Positions 27,108-34,702 of a stretch of 64,000 nt of DNA are shown in pieces. The translations under genes were made by a program, and so were the position numbers. The DNA is from Granulicella cerasi (GTDB lineage: Bacteria; Acidobacteriota; Terriglobia; Terriglobales; Acidobacteriaceae): positions 1,057,852 through 1,121,851 of the forward strand of contig NZ_JAGSYD010000001.1 in NCBI RefSeq assembly GCF_025685575.1. Reading direction: 5' to 3'. How positions within the stretch are numbered: position 1 is the first letter of the stretch; every line of letters starts with the position of its first letter. The notes under the pieces were generated by a model, which worked only from the letters and a program-made list of their open reading frames with translations, was not told where the DNA came from and ran no database searches.

Positions 27108-28424
27108 ATGCATCTATGGACGGACTTTGAAGGCAAGGTCGTCAACGGCGACTACACGCTCGGCAAGCTGCTGCGCTCGGAAGGCCGCAACGGCTTCTTC
27201 TCGGCAGCGGACAGCAAAGGCCAGCAGGCGGTGATGCGTCTGACTGAAGCGCACTTCGATGAGGAGGAGCAGCTTGGCCGCTGGCAGAAGGTGGCGACGC
27301 TCAAGCAGGAGCACTTGATCGGTATCGAGCGCACGGGCAAGACGGCGTTCGATGGGGTCTCGCTGACCTATGCGCTGATGGAGTCTGACGACGCGAACCT
27401 TGAGGACGTGCTGAAGGAGCGTCCGCTGACGGCAGCGGAGGGCTTGCAGGTGGCGCGGGCGGTGACCGAGGCCCTGCGCGCGCTGCATGGAAGCGGCATG
27501 GTGCATGAGCATATCGAGCCGGCGAATGTGTATGCCGTGGGTGAGGTCGTGAAGCTGCGCAGCGACTGCGTTCGCGAGTGCGTGGCCGACCAGGAGTTTT
27601 TGACCGCGGAAGGTTGCGCGGAGAAGCGTCGCAAGGATGTGCATGATCTCGGCAAGTTACTGCTGCGCTGCATGACGCTGGAGTCGGAGTGGCATCCGCT
27701 GGTGCGCTTGCCAGAGCCGCTGTATCGCGTGGTGCCGGGAGCGATCGAAGGCACGCTGACGCTGGACCAGATCGACACGATGCTGGGGCGCGAAGAGGCT
27801 CCAAAGCCGGTTGCGGCTGCGCCGACGGAGGCGACGGCGAAGCCTCCCGTGACCACCCCACCCGTAGCGGCAGCGCCGGTGCAGACGCCTGTGGCTGCGG
27901 CTGCTGTAGCCGAAGAGAAGCCGCAGGAGCAGGCGCGGAACTTCCGCCCTCGCAACGATCTGTCGTCGCGCCGCAACGCGGAGGCGAAGCAGGATCAGAG
28001 CAAACGTCTGTTGATGATCGCCGGCTGTGCTGTGGTGTTCCTGTTGGCAATCATCGCGGTGTGGCGCATGGTTTCGAGCAAGCCGAAGCCTGAGGCAGAA
28101 GCTGCGGCACCGGTGGCGGCGGCTCCTGTGGTCGCGCAGCGTGCGGCTCCGCAGCCGATGGCCGCGCCAGTTGCGCCAAAGGTGGTGGCGCATGGCTGGC
28201 ATGTGGTGGCGTTCACCTACAACCACGCCGGGCAGGCTCAGGCGAAGGCCGATAGCCTTGCTGCGAAGCACGCGGGTTTGTCGCCGCAGGTCTTCAGCCC
28301 CAGCGGACATGCACCGTACTACGTGGCTCTGGGCGGAGTGATGAGCGAGCCGGAGGCGAAGGCTCTGCTGCAGCGCGCACGTCGCTCCGGCATGCCGCGC
28401 GATACCTTCATGCGCAACTTCTAG
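27108..28424 (+). CDS. Pseudokinase-transmembrane-SPOR protein
   Basis: 438 residues; ATG at 27108 with GGAG 9 bases upstream. Residues 1 to about 225 have a Ser/Thr protein kinase layout (NGDYTLGKLLRSEGRNGFF, a hinge YALMESDDANLEDVL, then GMVHEHIEPANVYAV). The key residues are lost. The ATP-anchoring VAIK-type lysine is replaced (AVMRLTE), the HRDxKxxN loop reads HEHIEPAN without the catalytic Asp, and no DFG is present. An Ala/Pro linker, a membrane helix at about 305-327 and another Ala/Pro linker lead to a C-terminal domain of about 75 residues (HGWHVVAFTY, APYYVALGGVMSEPEAKALL) that looks like SPOR, a binder of denuded septal peptidoglycan. Confidence 0.72.
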   Translation: MHLWTDFEGKVVNGDYTLGKLLRSEGRNGFFSAADSKGQQAVMRLTEAHFDEEEQLGRWQKVATLKQEHLIGIERTGKTAFDGVSLTYALMESDDANLEDVLKERPLTAAEGLQVARAVTEALRALHGSGMVHEHIEPANVYAVGEVVKLRSDCVRECVADQEFLTAEGCAEKRRKDVHDLGKLLLRCMTLESEWHPLVRLPEPLYRVVPGAIEGTLTLDQIDTMLGREEAPKPVAAAPTEATAKPPVTTPPVAAAPVQTPVAAAAVAEEKPQEQARNFRPRNDLSSRRNAEAKQDQSKRLLMIAGCAVVFLLAIIAVWRMVSSKPKPEAEAAAPVAAAPVVAQRAAPQPMAAPVAPKVVAHGWHVVAFTYNHAGQAQAKADSLAAKHAGLSPQVFSPSGHAPYYVALGGVMSEPEAKALLQRARRSGMPRDTFMRNF

Positions 28425-28439
28425 GCAGTCTGCACGAAC

Positions 28440-28479
28440 GGGTGCCCCAGGTCTCGATCTTGAGACCTGGGTTTCCAGA
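28440..28479 (+). repeat. Intergenic hairpin repeat, variant A, copy 2
   Basis: Stem CCCAGGTCTC / GAGACCTGGG with loop GATCTT, preceded by GGGTGC. A family C palindrome follows at 28527. Confidence 0.85.
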
Positions 28480-28526
28480 GAAGTTGGCGGAGACCGAGGG
28501 TTTGAGGCGGGTATGCACCTGCGGCT

Positions 28527-28561
28527 CCCACCCGTCCGCGTCACGCCGCGTACGGATGGGG
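28527..28561 (+). repeat. Intergenic palindromic repeat, family C, copy 2
   Basis: CCCACCCGTCCGCG, six bases, then CGCGTACGGATGGGG; nearly the same as the copy at 34056. Confidence 0.85.
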
Positions 28562-28589
28562 CGTGACGCGGCATCGAAACCCTGCGTCC

Positions 28590-28805
28590 CTAAAGCGTCT
28601 TGTCCTGCTGCCGTTCGCGTGCTTTGCGGCGGCGGTAGGTCTGCACTGCGGCAAGAAACATGATGGCGGCGCAGATGCCTTCGCAGGCGCGCTGCCACGG
28701 ATTCCCGTGTGGCAGATACATCGATGCGACCCAGATGGAAAAGACCGCTCCGCTCAGAAAGAGCAGGCCATAAAGGCGTAGCGTGGCTTTGATCACGGGA
28801 GTCAT
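28590..28805 (-). CDS. Small membrane protein, last gene of the gcvH operon
   Basis: 71 residues with two transmembrane helices (about 8-28 and 42-55) and a very basic C-terminal tail (TYRRRKARERQQDK). The ATG overlaps the previous gene's stop as ATGA, so translation is coupled. No family recognised. It ends the string of small genes downstream of gcvPA. A longer ORF in this frame continues upstream but runs over the neighbouring gene. Confidence 0.6.
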   Translation of the reverse strand: MTPVIKATLRLYGLLFLSGAVFSIWVASMYLPHGNPWQRACEGICAAIMFLAAVQTYRRRKARERQQDKTL

Positions 28806-29029
28806 CGCTTGGCTCGCTGCTGCTTCGCGTACGCGCGGCGTATTTGCAGATTGAACACCAGGGCCGTGCAGGGAATCAGCACGAGCGCGCTGATGGCGAA
28901 GACCTTCTCCGGCACGGACTTCACCAGCACCATCAGCACGATGACGAGTCCGCCGAAGACGAGCAGCGCGCTCTTCAGCATGTAGTTGCGGAACTCGCGT
29001 GTGACTTTCGGGCGCGGAGCGGAAGGCAT
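28802..29029 (-). CDS. Small two-helix membrane protein
   Basis: 75 residues with two hydrophobic segments at about 18-38 and 44-62, basic at both ends. The start follows directly on the stop of the previous gene, and its own stop overlaps the next start by four bases, so it is tightly embedded in the gcvPA operon. Family not recognised. Confidence 0.6.
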   Translation of the reverse strand: MPSAPRPKVTREFRNYMLKSALLVFGGLVIVLMVLVKSVPEKVFAISALVLIPCTALVFNLQIRRAYAKQQRAKR

Positions 29030-29374
29030 CTAGAACTCTTCCGTGGCGTTGTCGGAACCGTCTTCGGAGTAACTTCCCGCTTCGGGGCCGTCGAGGTCTT
29101 CTTCGCGGAGGCTGAGCGCGATCACGGTGCCGGACTCGAACTCCACGGTCAGCGCCTCGAACTCTTCGAGCGAAGCCTTCGCGACCATCTCGCCGATCTG
29201 CGCGCAGATGCCGTTGCGGTACTCCGGCTCGCCGTAGGCGAGAGAGAAGTCCGACAACAACAGGTGCGGCCACGAGTAGAGCGTGAGCATGGGACCATCG
29301 AAGCGCAGACGCAGGTAGTCGCTGACGAATTCAACGGCGGTCAGTTCTTGTCCTTCGAGTGCGCTGATGTCCAT
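29030..29374 (-). CDS. Conserved-looking cytoplasmic protein of unknown function
   Basis: 114 residues, acidic, with no signal or membrane segment. The N-terminal part (LTAVEFVSDYLRLRFDGPMLTLYSWP) looks like a beta-sandwich of the kind found in small binding or immunity-like proteins. The C-terminal 25 residues are very acidic and probably disordered. It is packed with no gap between the exported gene before it and the membrane gene after it. Confidence 0.65.
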   Translation of the reverse strand: MDISALEGQELTAVEFVSDYLRLRFDGPMLTLYSWPHLLLSDFSLAYGEPEYRNGICAQIGEMVAKASLEEFEALTVEFESGTVIALSLREEDLDGPEAGSYSEDGSDNATEEF

Positions 29375-29881
29375 TTACTCAAACCTCTTGGAGTTGTAAT
29401 AGTACGTCCGTTCCGAAGGCTGTGTGGAGTCTTCGCCGGGAGCGACCACGCGGCTCAGCACGCGCGATTGGTTGAATCTAAGTTTAGCGATATAGCTTCC
29501 GGCTGCGTCGCCACCAGTGATCGTTAGCAGGTAGTCGCTGCCAGAGCGGCTTAGCGTGAGTTGCCCCATATCGCCAAGGTCTGCATAGGCTGAATATTGC
29601 GTCCATACTGGATGACCATTGACCGAAAGCTCAAGCGAGTCGGTGAGAACACAAGGGATTCTGCTCGCCGTGCATGGCGAGTTGCGTTGGAGTTCGTAAA
29701 GGTCAGTCCCTTCTGGCGCCTTCGCTTCATGCGTGTGGACTTTGACCATCACTCGATGCGTTGTAGTTCCAAGCAAGAGTATTGTTTCGCCGTTCAGCTT
29801 CACTTTAACTGAAGACTTCGCCTGTGCGTGAGCCAGCGCAGAGGTGGCTAGCGCGAGCATCAGCACAGGCGTTTTCATCAT
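29375..29881 (-). CDS. Exported protein of unknown function
   Basis: 168 residues with a signal peptide (1-20, ending LAHAQA) and a beta-rich mature part containing one cysteine pair (SPCTASRIPC). It starts three bases after the gcvPA stop, so it is likely in the gcvH-gcvPA transcript, but nothing in it suggests a role in glycine metabolism. No family recognised. Confidence 0.65.
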   Translation of the reverse strand: MMKTPVLMLALATSALAHAQAKSSVKVKLNGETILLLGTTTHRVMVKVHTHEAKAPEGTDLYELQRNSPCTASRIPCVLTDSLELSVNGHPVWTQYSAYADLGDMGQLTLSRSGSDYLLTITGGDAAGSYIAKLRFNQSRVLSRVVAPGEDSTQPSERTYYYNSKRFE

Positions 29882-29884
29882 TTC

Positions 29885-31240
29885 TTACAGAGCCTCAGTT
29901 ACGGCATCCATCTGGGCCTTTGTCGTCAATTCAGTGGCGCACCAGAGCGATGCGCCCTCGCCGAGTTCGGGATACCACTGCGAGAGCGAGAGGCCGCCGA
30001 TGATCTGGCTGTCGAGCAGCTTCGCGTTCGTGGCTTCCGCGGAGGCAGGGAGCGACACGGCGAACTCGTTGAAGCTCGGGCCGGTGAAGAGCTTCTTCGC
30101 TCCGGCCTTCTCGAGTGCAGAGTGCAGGTACGCGGCCTTGGCGAGGTTCTGTTCGGCGAGGTCGCGCAGACCCTGCTTGCCGTAGACCGTGAGGTACACG
30201 GTGACCATCAGCGAGACGAGCGCCTGGTTGGTGCAGATGTTCGAGGTCGCCTTCTCGCGGCGGATGTGCTGCTCGCGCGTGGAGAGCGTGAGCACGAAGC
30301 CGCGCTTGCCGTTAACGTCCTTCGTCTCACCGCAGAGGCGGCCGGGCATCTGGCGCAGGAACTTTTCCTTGCATGCGAGCACGCCGCAGTACGGTCCGCC
30401 GAAGCCGACGGCCACGCCGAAGCTCTGCGCTTCGAGCGAGACGATGTCGGCGTCCACGGGCGGCTGAACGATACCGAGCGAGAGCGCTTCAGCGATCGAA
30501 ACGATGAGCAGCGCGCCCTTCTTGTGCGCGATCTCGGCGATCGCCTTCACGTCTTCGATGGTGCCGAAGAAGTTCGGGCTCTGGATGAGGACGCAGGCGG
30601 TGTCGTCGTTGATCGCTGCGTCGAGTGCAGCGAGATCAACCGCGCCGGACTCGCGCATGTACTCGACTTCGCTCACCGGGATACCCTGGTGCTGCACGGT
30701 CGTGCGCAGGACTTCGCGATACTCCGGGTGTACGGTGCGCGCGACGATGGCGCTCGAGCGGCCGGTGATGCGGACGGCCATCATCACAGCCTCAGCGCAG
30801 CCGGTCGAGCCGTCGTACATCGACGCGTTGGCGATCTCCATGCCGGTGAGCTCGCAGATCATCGTCTGGAACTCGAAGGTGGCCTGCAGCGTGCCCTGCG
30901 CGATCTCGGGCTGGTACGGCGTGTAGCTGGTGAGGAACTCGCCGCGCTGCACGAGCGAGTCGATGACGACCGGGCGATAGTGGCGGTACGCGCCTGCGCC
31001 GAGGAAGCTCGCATACTGCTTCGCGGGCTTGGCTTCGGCGATCTCGCCGCTGGCGATGTTCGCCGCGAAGGCCTTGAAGCGGTCGAGCACTTCGCTCTCG
31101 GAGTGCTGGCGCGGGATGTTGAGGTCGCGCGTAAGGCGGTACTCCGCGGGCACGCTCTCAAAGAGGCTATCGACGTTCGGCACGCCGATGGCGTCGAGCA
31201 TTTCAACGCGGTCGGCTGGAGATTTCGGCAAGTAACGCAT
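29885..31240 (-). CDS. gcvPA: Glycine dehydrogenase (decarboxylating) subunit 1
   Basis: 451 residues, the usual size for the N-terminal half of a split P-protein. It begins [19 protein letters not shown], has the [20 protein letters not shown] and [14 protein letters not shown] blocks, and ends without the PLP-lysine domain, which is on gcvPB. The two halves form the heterotetrameric decarboxylase of the glycine cleavage system. gcvH lies 100 bases upstream on the same strand, and a hairpin sits in that gap. Four small unrelated-looking genes follow almost without gaps. Confidence 0.95.
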   Translation of the reverse strand: MRYLPKSPADRVEMLDAIGVPNVDSLFESVPAEYRLTRDLNIPRQHSESEVLDRFKAFAANIASGEIAEAKPAKQYASFLGAGAYRHYRPVVIDSLVQRGEFLTSYTPYQPEIAQGTLQATFEFQTMICELTGMEIANASMYDGSTGCAEAVMMAVRITGRSSAIVARTVHPEYREVLRTTVQHQGIPVSEVEYMRESGAVDLAALDAAINDDTACVLIQSPNFFGTIEDVKAIAEIAHKKGALLIVSIAEALSLGIVQPPVDADIVSLEAQSFGVAVGFGGPYCGVLACKEKFLRQMPGRLCGETKDVNGKRGFVLTLSTREQHIRREKATSNICTNQALVSLMVTVYLTVYGKQGLRDLAEQNLAKAAYLHSALEKAGAKKLFTGPSFNEFAVSLPASAEATNAKLLDSQIIGGLSLSQWYPELGEGASLWCATELTTKAQMDAVTEAL

Positions 31241-31290
31241 GGAGTGTTCCAGTTCTTCTTTGAGTCGGTCGTGCGTGAATCGGAGCCTTC

Positions 31291-31324
31291 AGCACAAAGC
31301 GGTGGAAGGACCACCGCTTGTGCT
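31291..31324 (-). promoter_or_regulatory. Hairpin between gcvH and gcvPA
   Basis: AGCACAAAGCGGTGG pairs with CCACCGCTTGTGCT across a short loop, with one bulged A. No T-run follows on the minus strand, so it is more likely an RNA-stability or partial-attenuation structure than a full terminator. Confidence 0.55.
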
Positions 31325-31340
31325 GTGCAGCATTAGAAAC

Positions 31341-31730
31341 TTAGTGGCCGGTCTCTTCGGCGACGAACTTTTCGTAATCCTCGGCGCTGAGCAGCGCGTT
31401 GGCTTCGTCGGTGTTGGTGACGGCGAGCTTGATGAGCCAAACGTTGTTCGCGTCGGAGTTGATGGTCTCGGGCGCGTCATTCAGCGCTTCGTTCACCTCG
31501 GTGACGGTGCCGCTGACGGGTGCGTACAGATCGCTGACCGCCTTGACGCTCTCGACCGAGCCAAAGGTCGAACCGGCTTCCACCTGCTGACCCACCTTGG
31601 GCAGTTCGACGAAGACGATATCGCCGAGCGAGCTCTGCGCGTAGTCGGTGATGCCGACGGTTCCGTTCTCGCCCTCGAGCGAGAGCCATTCGTGCGATTT
31701 GGCGAAGCGATAGTTAGCGGGATAGCTCAT
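31341..31730 (-). CDS. gcvH: Glycine cleavage system H protein
   Basis: 129 residues from the ATG at 31730 (MSYPANYRF); the upstream extension to 31754 is unlikely. GcvH carries the lipoyl arm that shuttles the aminomethyl group between the P, T and L proteins. The lipoylation site is Lys63 in GSVESVKAVSDLY, with the usual KSHEWL start and GITDYAQSSLGDIVFVELP strand. It is the first gene of the operon with gcvPA. The divergent mhqO promoter lies upstream. Confidence 0.95.
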   Translation of the reverse strand: MSYPANYRFAKSHEWLSLEGENGTVGITDYAQSSLGDIVFVELPKVGQQVEAGSTFGSVESVKAVSDLYAPVSGTVTEVNEALNDAPETINSDANNVWLIKLAVTNTDEANALLSAEDYEKFVAEETGH

Positions 31731-31769
31731 AGGGCTAATTGTATGCGGACGCATGGGGTGCGGAAAAAC

Positions 31770-31847
31770 CGGCTCGCCGATAAACGATGAATCTTTTACT
31801 TCGATATCTAATCATATGAAGTGAAAGTAATTCGGCGAGCCGCCGAA
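31770..31847. promoter_or_regulatory. Nested dyads in the gcvH / mhqO divergent region
   Basis: TTTACTTC (31795-31802) and GAAGTGAAA (31818-31826) form an AT-rich near-palindrome with ATAT on both inner sides, a good MarR-type operator candidate for the operon's own regulator. Outside it, an 11-bp perfect inverted repeat (31770-31780, 31832-31842, GGCTCGCCGA core) encloses the site. TTCGGCG-AGC-CGCCGAA (31831-31847) can also fold alone in the leader. Confidence 0.5.
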
Positions 31848-31865
31848 GAGGAAAGGAAAGACACC

Positions 31866-32837
31866 ATGAACCCCATTGTTGGCCTCCACCACGTGACCGC
31901 GATCGCTTCGGACCCGCAGCAGAACCTCGACTTCTATACGGAGGTGCTGGGCCTGCGTCTGGTGAAGCGCACGGTGAACTTCGATGACCCCGGCACGTAC
32001 CACTTCTACTTTGGCGACGACACGGGAACGCCTGGCACGGTGCTCACGTTCTTCCCGTGGCCGCACGCTCGTCGCGGTTCAGCCGGCGCTGGTGAGGTGA
32101 CGCACACGGCGTTCAGCATTCCTGCAAACGCGGTCGAGTACTGGCACCAGCGCCTGACAGAAAAGGGCGTGCTGGTGGAGCGCAGCGGCAAACGTTTCGA
32201 CGGCGCGGAAGATGTCCTGACGCTGGCTGACCCCGACGGCATGAAGCTCGAACTCGTCGCGATCGCCGATGCGCCGGAGCTGACCGGCTCGCGCTATGCG
32301 GATGTGCCGCAGGAGTATGCGATTCGCGGCTTCTTCGGTGTGACGATGCTGCATCTCGAGCTGGCGCCGAGTGAAGGGGCGTTGAATCTGCTGGGCTTTG
32401 TGCGCACGGCGGAGGAGGGCAATCGCTTCCGCTTCCGCTCGCCGGACGGCGCGGTGCTGGGCAATCAGCTCGACATCGTCGTGGACCCGAACGCGGGCTA
32501 TGGCCGCTCGGGTGCGGGCAGCGTGCACCACATCGCCTTCCGCGCCACGGACGACGCGAGCGAGGTGGCGTGGCAGCAGAAGATCGGCACCGCGCTGAGC
32601 GTCACGCCGGTGCTCGACCGTCAGTACTTCCACTCGGTCTACTTCCGCGAGCCGGGCGGCGTGCTGTACGAGCTCGCTACGGACAACCCGGGCTTCCTCT
32701 ACGACGAGGACGCGGCCACGCTGGGCGAGATGCTGAAGTTGCCGACGTGGATCGAACCGCAGCGTGAGTTGGTGGAAGCGCGTGTGTTGCCGATCACGAT
32801 GTCGCAAAGCTCGACGACCGCAAAGGAGGCAGAATGA
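31866..32837 (+). CDS. mhqO: MhqO-type ring-cleaving dioxygenase
   Basis: 323 residues from the ATG at 31866, with AGGAAAGG upstream. A two-module vicinal-oxygen-chelate protein; such enzymes open hydroquinone or catechol-like rings using a metal. The first module starts GLHHVTAIASDPQQNLDFYTEVLGLRLVKRTVNFDDP, and the second has SVHHIAFRATDD and ends in VYFREPGGVLYELATDNPGF, which supplies the metal-binding His and Glu. It is the first gene of a three-gene operon with an esterase and a MarR regulator, each overlapping by ATGA, the same set as the Bacillus mhq genes for quinone stress. Confidence 0.88.
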   Translation: MNPIVGLHHVTAIASDPQQNLDFYTEVLGLRLVKRTVNFDDPGTYHFYFGDDTGTPGTVLTFFPWPHARRGSAGAGEVTHTAFSIPANAVEYWHQRLTEKGVLVERSGKRFDGAEDVLTLADPDGMKLELVAIADAPELTGSRYADVPQEYAIRGFFGVTMLHLELAPSEGALNLLGFVRTAEEGNRFRFRSPDGAVLGNQLDIVVDPNAGYGRSGAGSVHHIAFRATDDASEVAWQQKIGTALSVTPVLDRQYFHSVYFREPGGVLYELATDNPGFLYDEDAATLGEMLKLPTWIEPQRELVEARVLPITMSQSSTTAKEAE

Positions 32838-33469
32838 ATCCGCACGCAAACACCCCGACGCTCTATGGTGGAGCGCCAATCGATGCGGCCAAGGCTGCGA
32901 TCGTGCTGTTGCACGGTCGTGGCGGCTCGGCCGAAGACATCCTCACGCTGGGGCCGGTGATCGCGCCCGAAGGCGTGGCGTTTGTGGCGCCCCAGGCGGC
33001 GTCGCACACGTGGTATCCGCAATCGTTTCTTGCGCCGCGTCAGGCGAACGAGCCGTATCTATCGTCTGCACTGGCGCGTGTGAAGAGCGAGGTGGAGAAG
33101 CTGGTCGAGCAGGGCATTGCTCGCGAGCGAATCTTCGTTGCGGGTTTCTCCCAGGGCGCTTGCTTGTCGAGTGAGTTCGTGGCGTCGAACCCTGCGCGCT
33201 ATGCGGGCTTGATCGCGTTCACCGGCGGGCTTGTGGGGCCATTGGATAGCGATCTCACGCATGTCGGCTCGCTTGCGGGTATGCCTGCGCTGTTGCTCTC
33301 GGGCGATCCTGACCCGCATGTGCCGTGGGCGCGCGTGGAGTCCACCAAGAAGGTACTTGAGGGCATGGGCGCGGTCGTGCAAGCGCATCGTTATCCGGGA
33401 CGTCCGCACACGGTGACCGGCGAAGAGGTCGCGCTGGCGAAGCAGTTCGTCAAACTGGCGTTAGGATGA
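32834..33469 (+). CDS. mhqD: MhqD-type phospholipase/carboxylesterase
   Basis: 211 residues; an alpha/beta hydrolase of the small carboxylesterase family. The nucleophile is Ser106 in GFSQGA. Asp158 or Asp160 (SGDPDPHVP) and His192 (GRPHTV) complete the triad, and LLHGRGG gives the oxyanion hole. The start overlaps the mhqO stop as ATGA. In Bacillus the matching enzyme acts with MhqO on quinone or azo compounds; the natural substrate here is inferred from that context. Confidence 0.87.
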   Translation: MNPHANTPTLYGGAPIDAAKAAIVLLHGRGGSAEDILTLGPVIAPEGVAFVAPQAASHTWYPQSFLAPRQANEPYLSSALARVKSEVEKLVEQGIARERIFVAGFSQGACLSSEFVASNPARYAGLIAFTGGLVGPLDSDLTHVGSLAGMPALLLSGDPDPHVPWARVESTKKVLEGMGAVVQAHRYPGRPHTVTGEEVALAKQFVKLALG

Positions 33470-33957
33470 AGTCGATGGCTTCCTCGCAACAAAACTCGAA
33501 GGCCGCGTCTGCTCAAAGCTCTACGAGCAGCGCGGCCTTGTGGGTGGTGTTGGCGCGCGCGTATCGATCGATGGCGACCTTCGTTGAGCACTCGATTGCG
33601 AGCCTCGGCATTGGCTTGAGCGACTTCATGATCCTCGAGGCGCTGCTGCACAAAGGCGCGCTGACGATGAGTGCGTTGTGCGAGGTAGCGCTGCTGAAGA
33701 ACGCTTCGATGACCGCAGCGGTGGACCGTCTGGAGAGCCGCAGCCTGGTACTGCGCGTGCCTCATGCGACGGACCGCCGTGTGCATCTGGTGGAGCTGAC
33801 CAGGGAAGGCCGCTCGCTCATCACGAAGCTCTACACGCAGCATGAGAAGGACATCGACGCAGTCATGGCGGGCGTGGCGATCAGTGATCGCGCAGCTGTG
33901 CGTGAGGCGTTGAAGACGATTGGATTGGCGGCACAAGAACGCGCAAGCGTGAAGTAG
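33466..33957 (+). CDS. MarR-family regulator, probable repressor of the mhq operon
   Basis: 163 residues with a winged-helix core: SDFMILEALLHKGALTMSALCE, then LKNASMTAAVDRLESRSLV as the recognition helix, and VPHATDRRVHLVELTREGRSLI as the wing. The ATG overlaps the mhqD stop (ATGA). MarR proteins bind short palindromes as dimers and let go when a phenolic or quinone ligand, or thiol oxidation, changes them. The dyad at 31795-31826 is the natural target. One cysteine (SALCE) is just before the recognition helix. The N terminus is Ser/Ala-rich. Confidence 0.88.
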   Translation: MKSMASSQQNSKAASAQSSTSSAALWVVLARAYRSMATFVEHSIASLGIGLSDFMILEALLHKGALTMSALCEVALLKNASMTAAVDRLESRSLVLRVPHATDRRVHLVELTREGRSLITKLYTQHEKDIDAVMAGVAISDRAAVREALKTIGLAAQERASVK

Positions 33958-33983
33958 ACGCTTCCACGTCTTGCACCCGAAGC

Positions 33984-34023
33984 GGGCGCCCCAGGTCTCG
34001 CTTCTGAAACCTGGGTTTGCAGG
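33984..34023 (+). repeat. Intergenic hairpin repeat, variant A, copy 3
   Basis: GGGCGCCCCAGGTCTC, a 6-nt loop, then GAAACCTGGG; one stem pair is lost compared with the other copies. It forms the left end of a 184-bp element closed by variant B at 34135. Confidence 0.82.
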
Positions 34024-34055
34024 ATGCTTCCGGACGTCTAGGAGATCTATGGCCG

Positions 34056-34090
34056 CCCACCCGTCCGCATGCAGCCGCGTACGGATGGGG
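34056..34090 (+). repeat. Intergenic palindromic repeat, family C, copy 3
   Basis: CCCACCCGTCCGC, then CCGCGTACGGATGGGG after six bases; located inside the A/B element. Confidence 0.83.
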
Positions 34091-34134
34091 CAGTCGGCGA
34101 TTGTGCTGGGGCGTCAGGCGAGCATTCTCGCTCT

Positions 34135-34167
34135 CCCACGTCTCAAAAATCGAGACGTGGGGCACCC
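34135..34167 (-). repeat. Intergenic hairpin repeat, variant B, copy 2
   Basis: On the minus strand GGGTGCCCCACGTCTC, a 7-nt AT-rich loop, then GAGACGTGGG. It faces variant A at 33984 as the inverted right end. Confidence 0.85.
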
Positions 34168-34273
34168 GACTTGATGGGGTAGCGAGATATCGAGCACCCG
34201 ATCCTGTCGGCGAAGAGGGCAGCAAAAAGACCAGAGTTGATGGAGGTGAAGCGGCGAACCGCAGCACTCCAAC

Positions 34274-34303
34274 AATCTCTGATCTCTGATTTCTTGTCTC
34301 TTG
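34274..34303. repeat. AGAGATCAGAGAT-type repeat, single arm
   Basis: AATCTCTGATCTCTGAT and related TCTCT units, like the arms that flank hisG at 49.7 and 50.7 kb. Confidence 0.55.
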
Positions 34304-34313
34304 AACGAATCGC

Positions 34314-34541
34314 TTACGCGGTGGGCTTGGTGGTTTCGTCAGCCTTGGGCGTTACGGTGTGAGCGGTTTCGCCGGGCTTGGCGTCCTTCGCTTCGTCGGT
34401 GACGCCCTTGACGCCTTCCTTGAAGCCGCGAAGACCTTCGCCGAGACCCTTACCCAGTTCGGGCAGCTTCTTGCCGCCGAAGAGCACGATGGCCACGATG
34501 GCCAGAACAATGAGATGTGTGGGCGTAAAGAGTTCACCCAT
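34314..34541 (-). CDS. tatA: Sec-independent translocase subunit TatA
   Basis: 75 residues from the ATG at 34541, with AGGAGGA upstream. TatA oligomers form the pore that passes folded twin-arginine proteins. A short N-terminal membrane helix (THLIVLAIVAIVLFGGKKLP, about 7-26) ends in the FG-KKLPEL hinge. An amphipathic helix (GKGLGEGLRGFKEGVKG) and a polar tail follow. tatB and tatC are not adjacent. The GH79 enzyme at 6 kb is a likely Tat substrate. Confidence 0.93.
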   Translation of the reverse strand: MGELFTPTHLIVLAIVAIVLFGGKKLPELGKGLGEGLRGFKEGVKGVTDEAKDAKPGETAHTVTPKADETTKPTA

Positions 34542-34702
34542 AGGACTTCCTCCTGCACGGAGCGCGGGAACGCGCTCCTGCCTGCAACGCCTCCATTGTC
34601 GCACGTTCTCGTGCCGGAATGCTCGCGTGAGCCGCTTTGCCGGTATATCCTGATAGGTAGATAAGCGGGCCGTTCTGCTAGAGCGTGCGCGCACCGAGGA
34701 CG

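Larger units (their letters stand above)
33958..34313. other. Repeat-filled intergenic region between marR and tatA
   Basis: 356 bases between convergent genes. It contains a complete 184-bp composite element (variant A, family C, variant B) and a copy of the AGAGATCAGAGAT-type repeat at 34274-34303. I see no gene. Confidence 0.8.
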
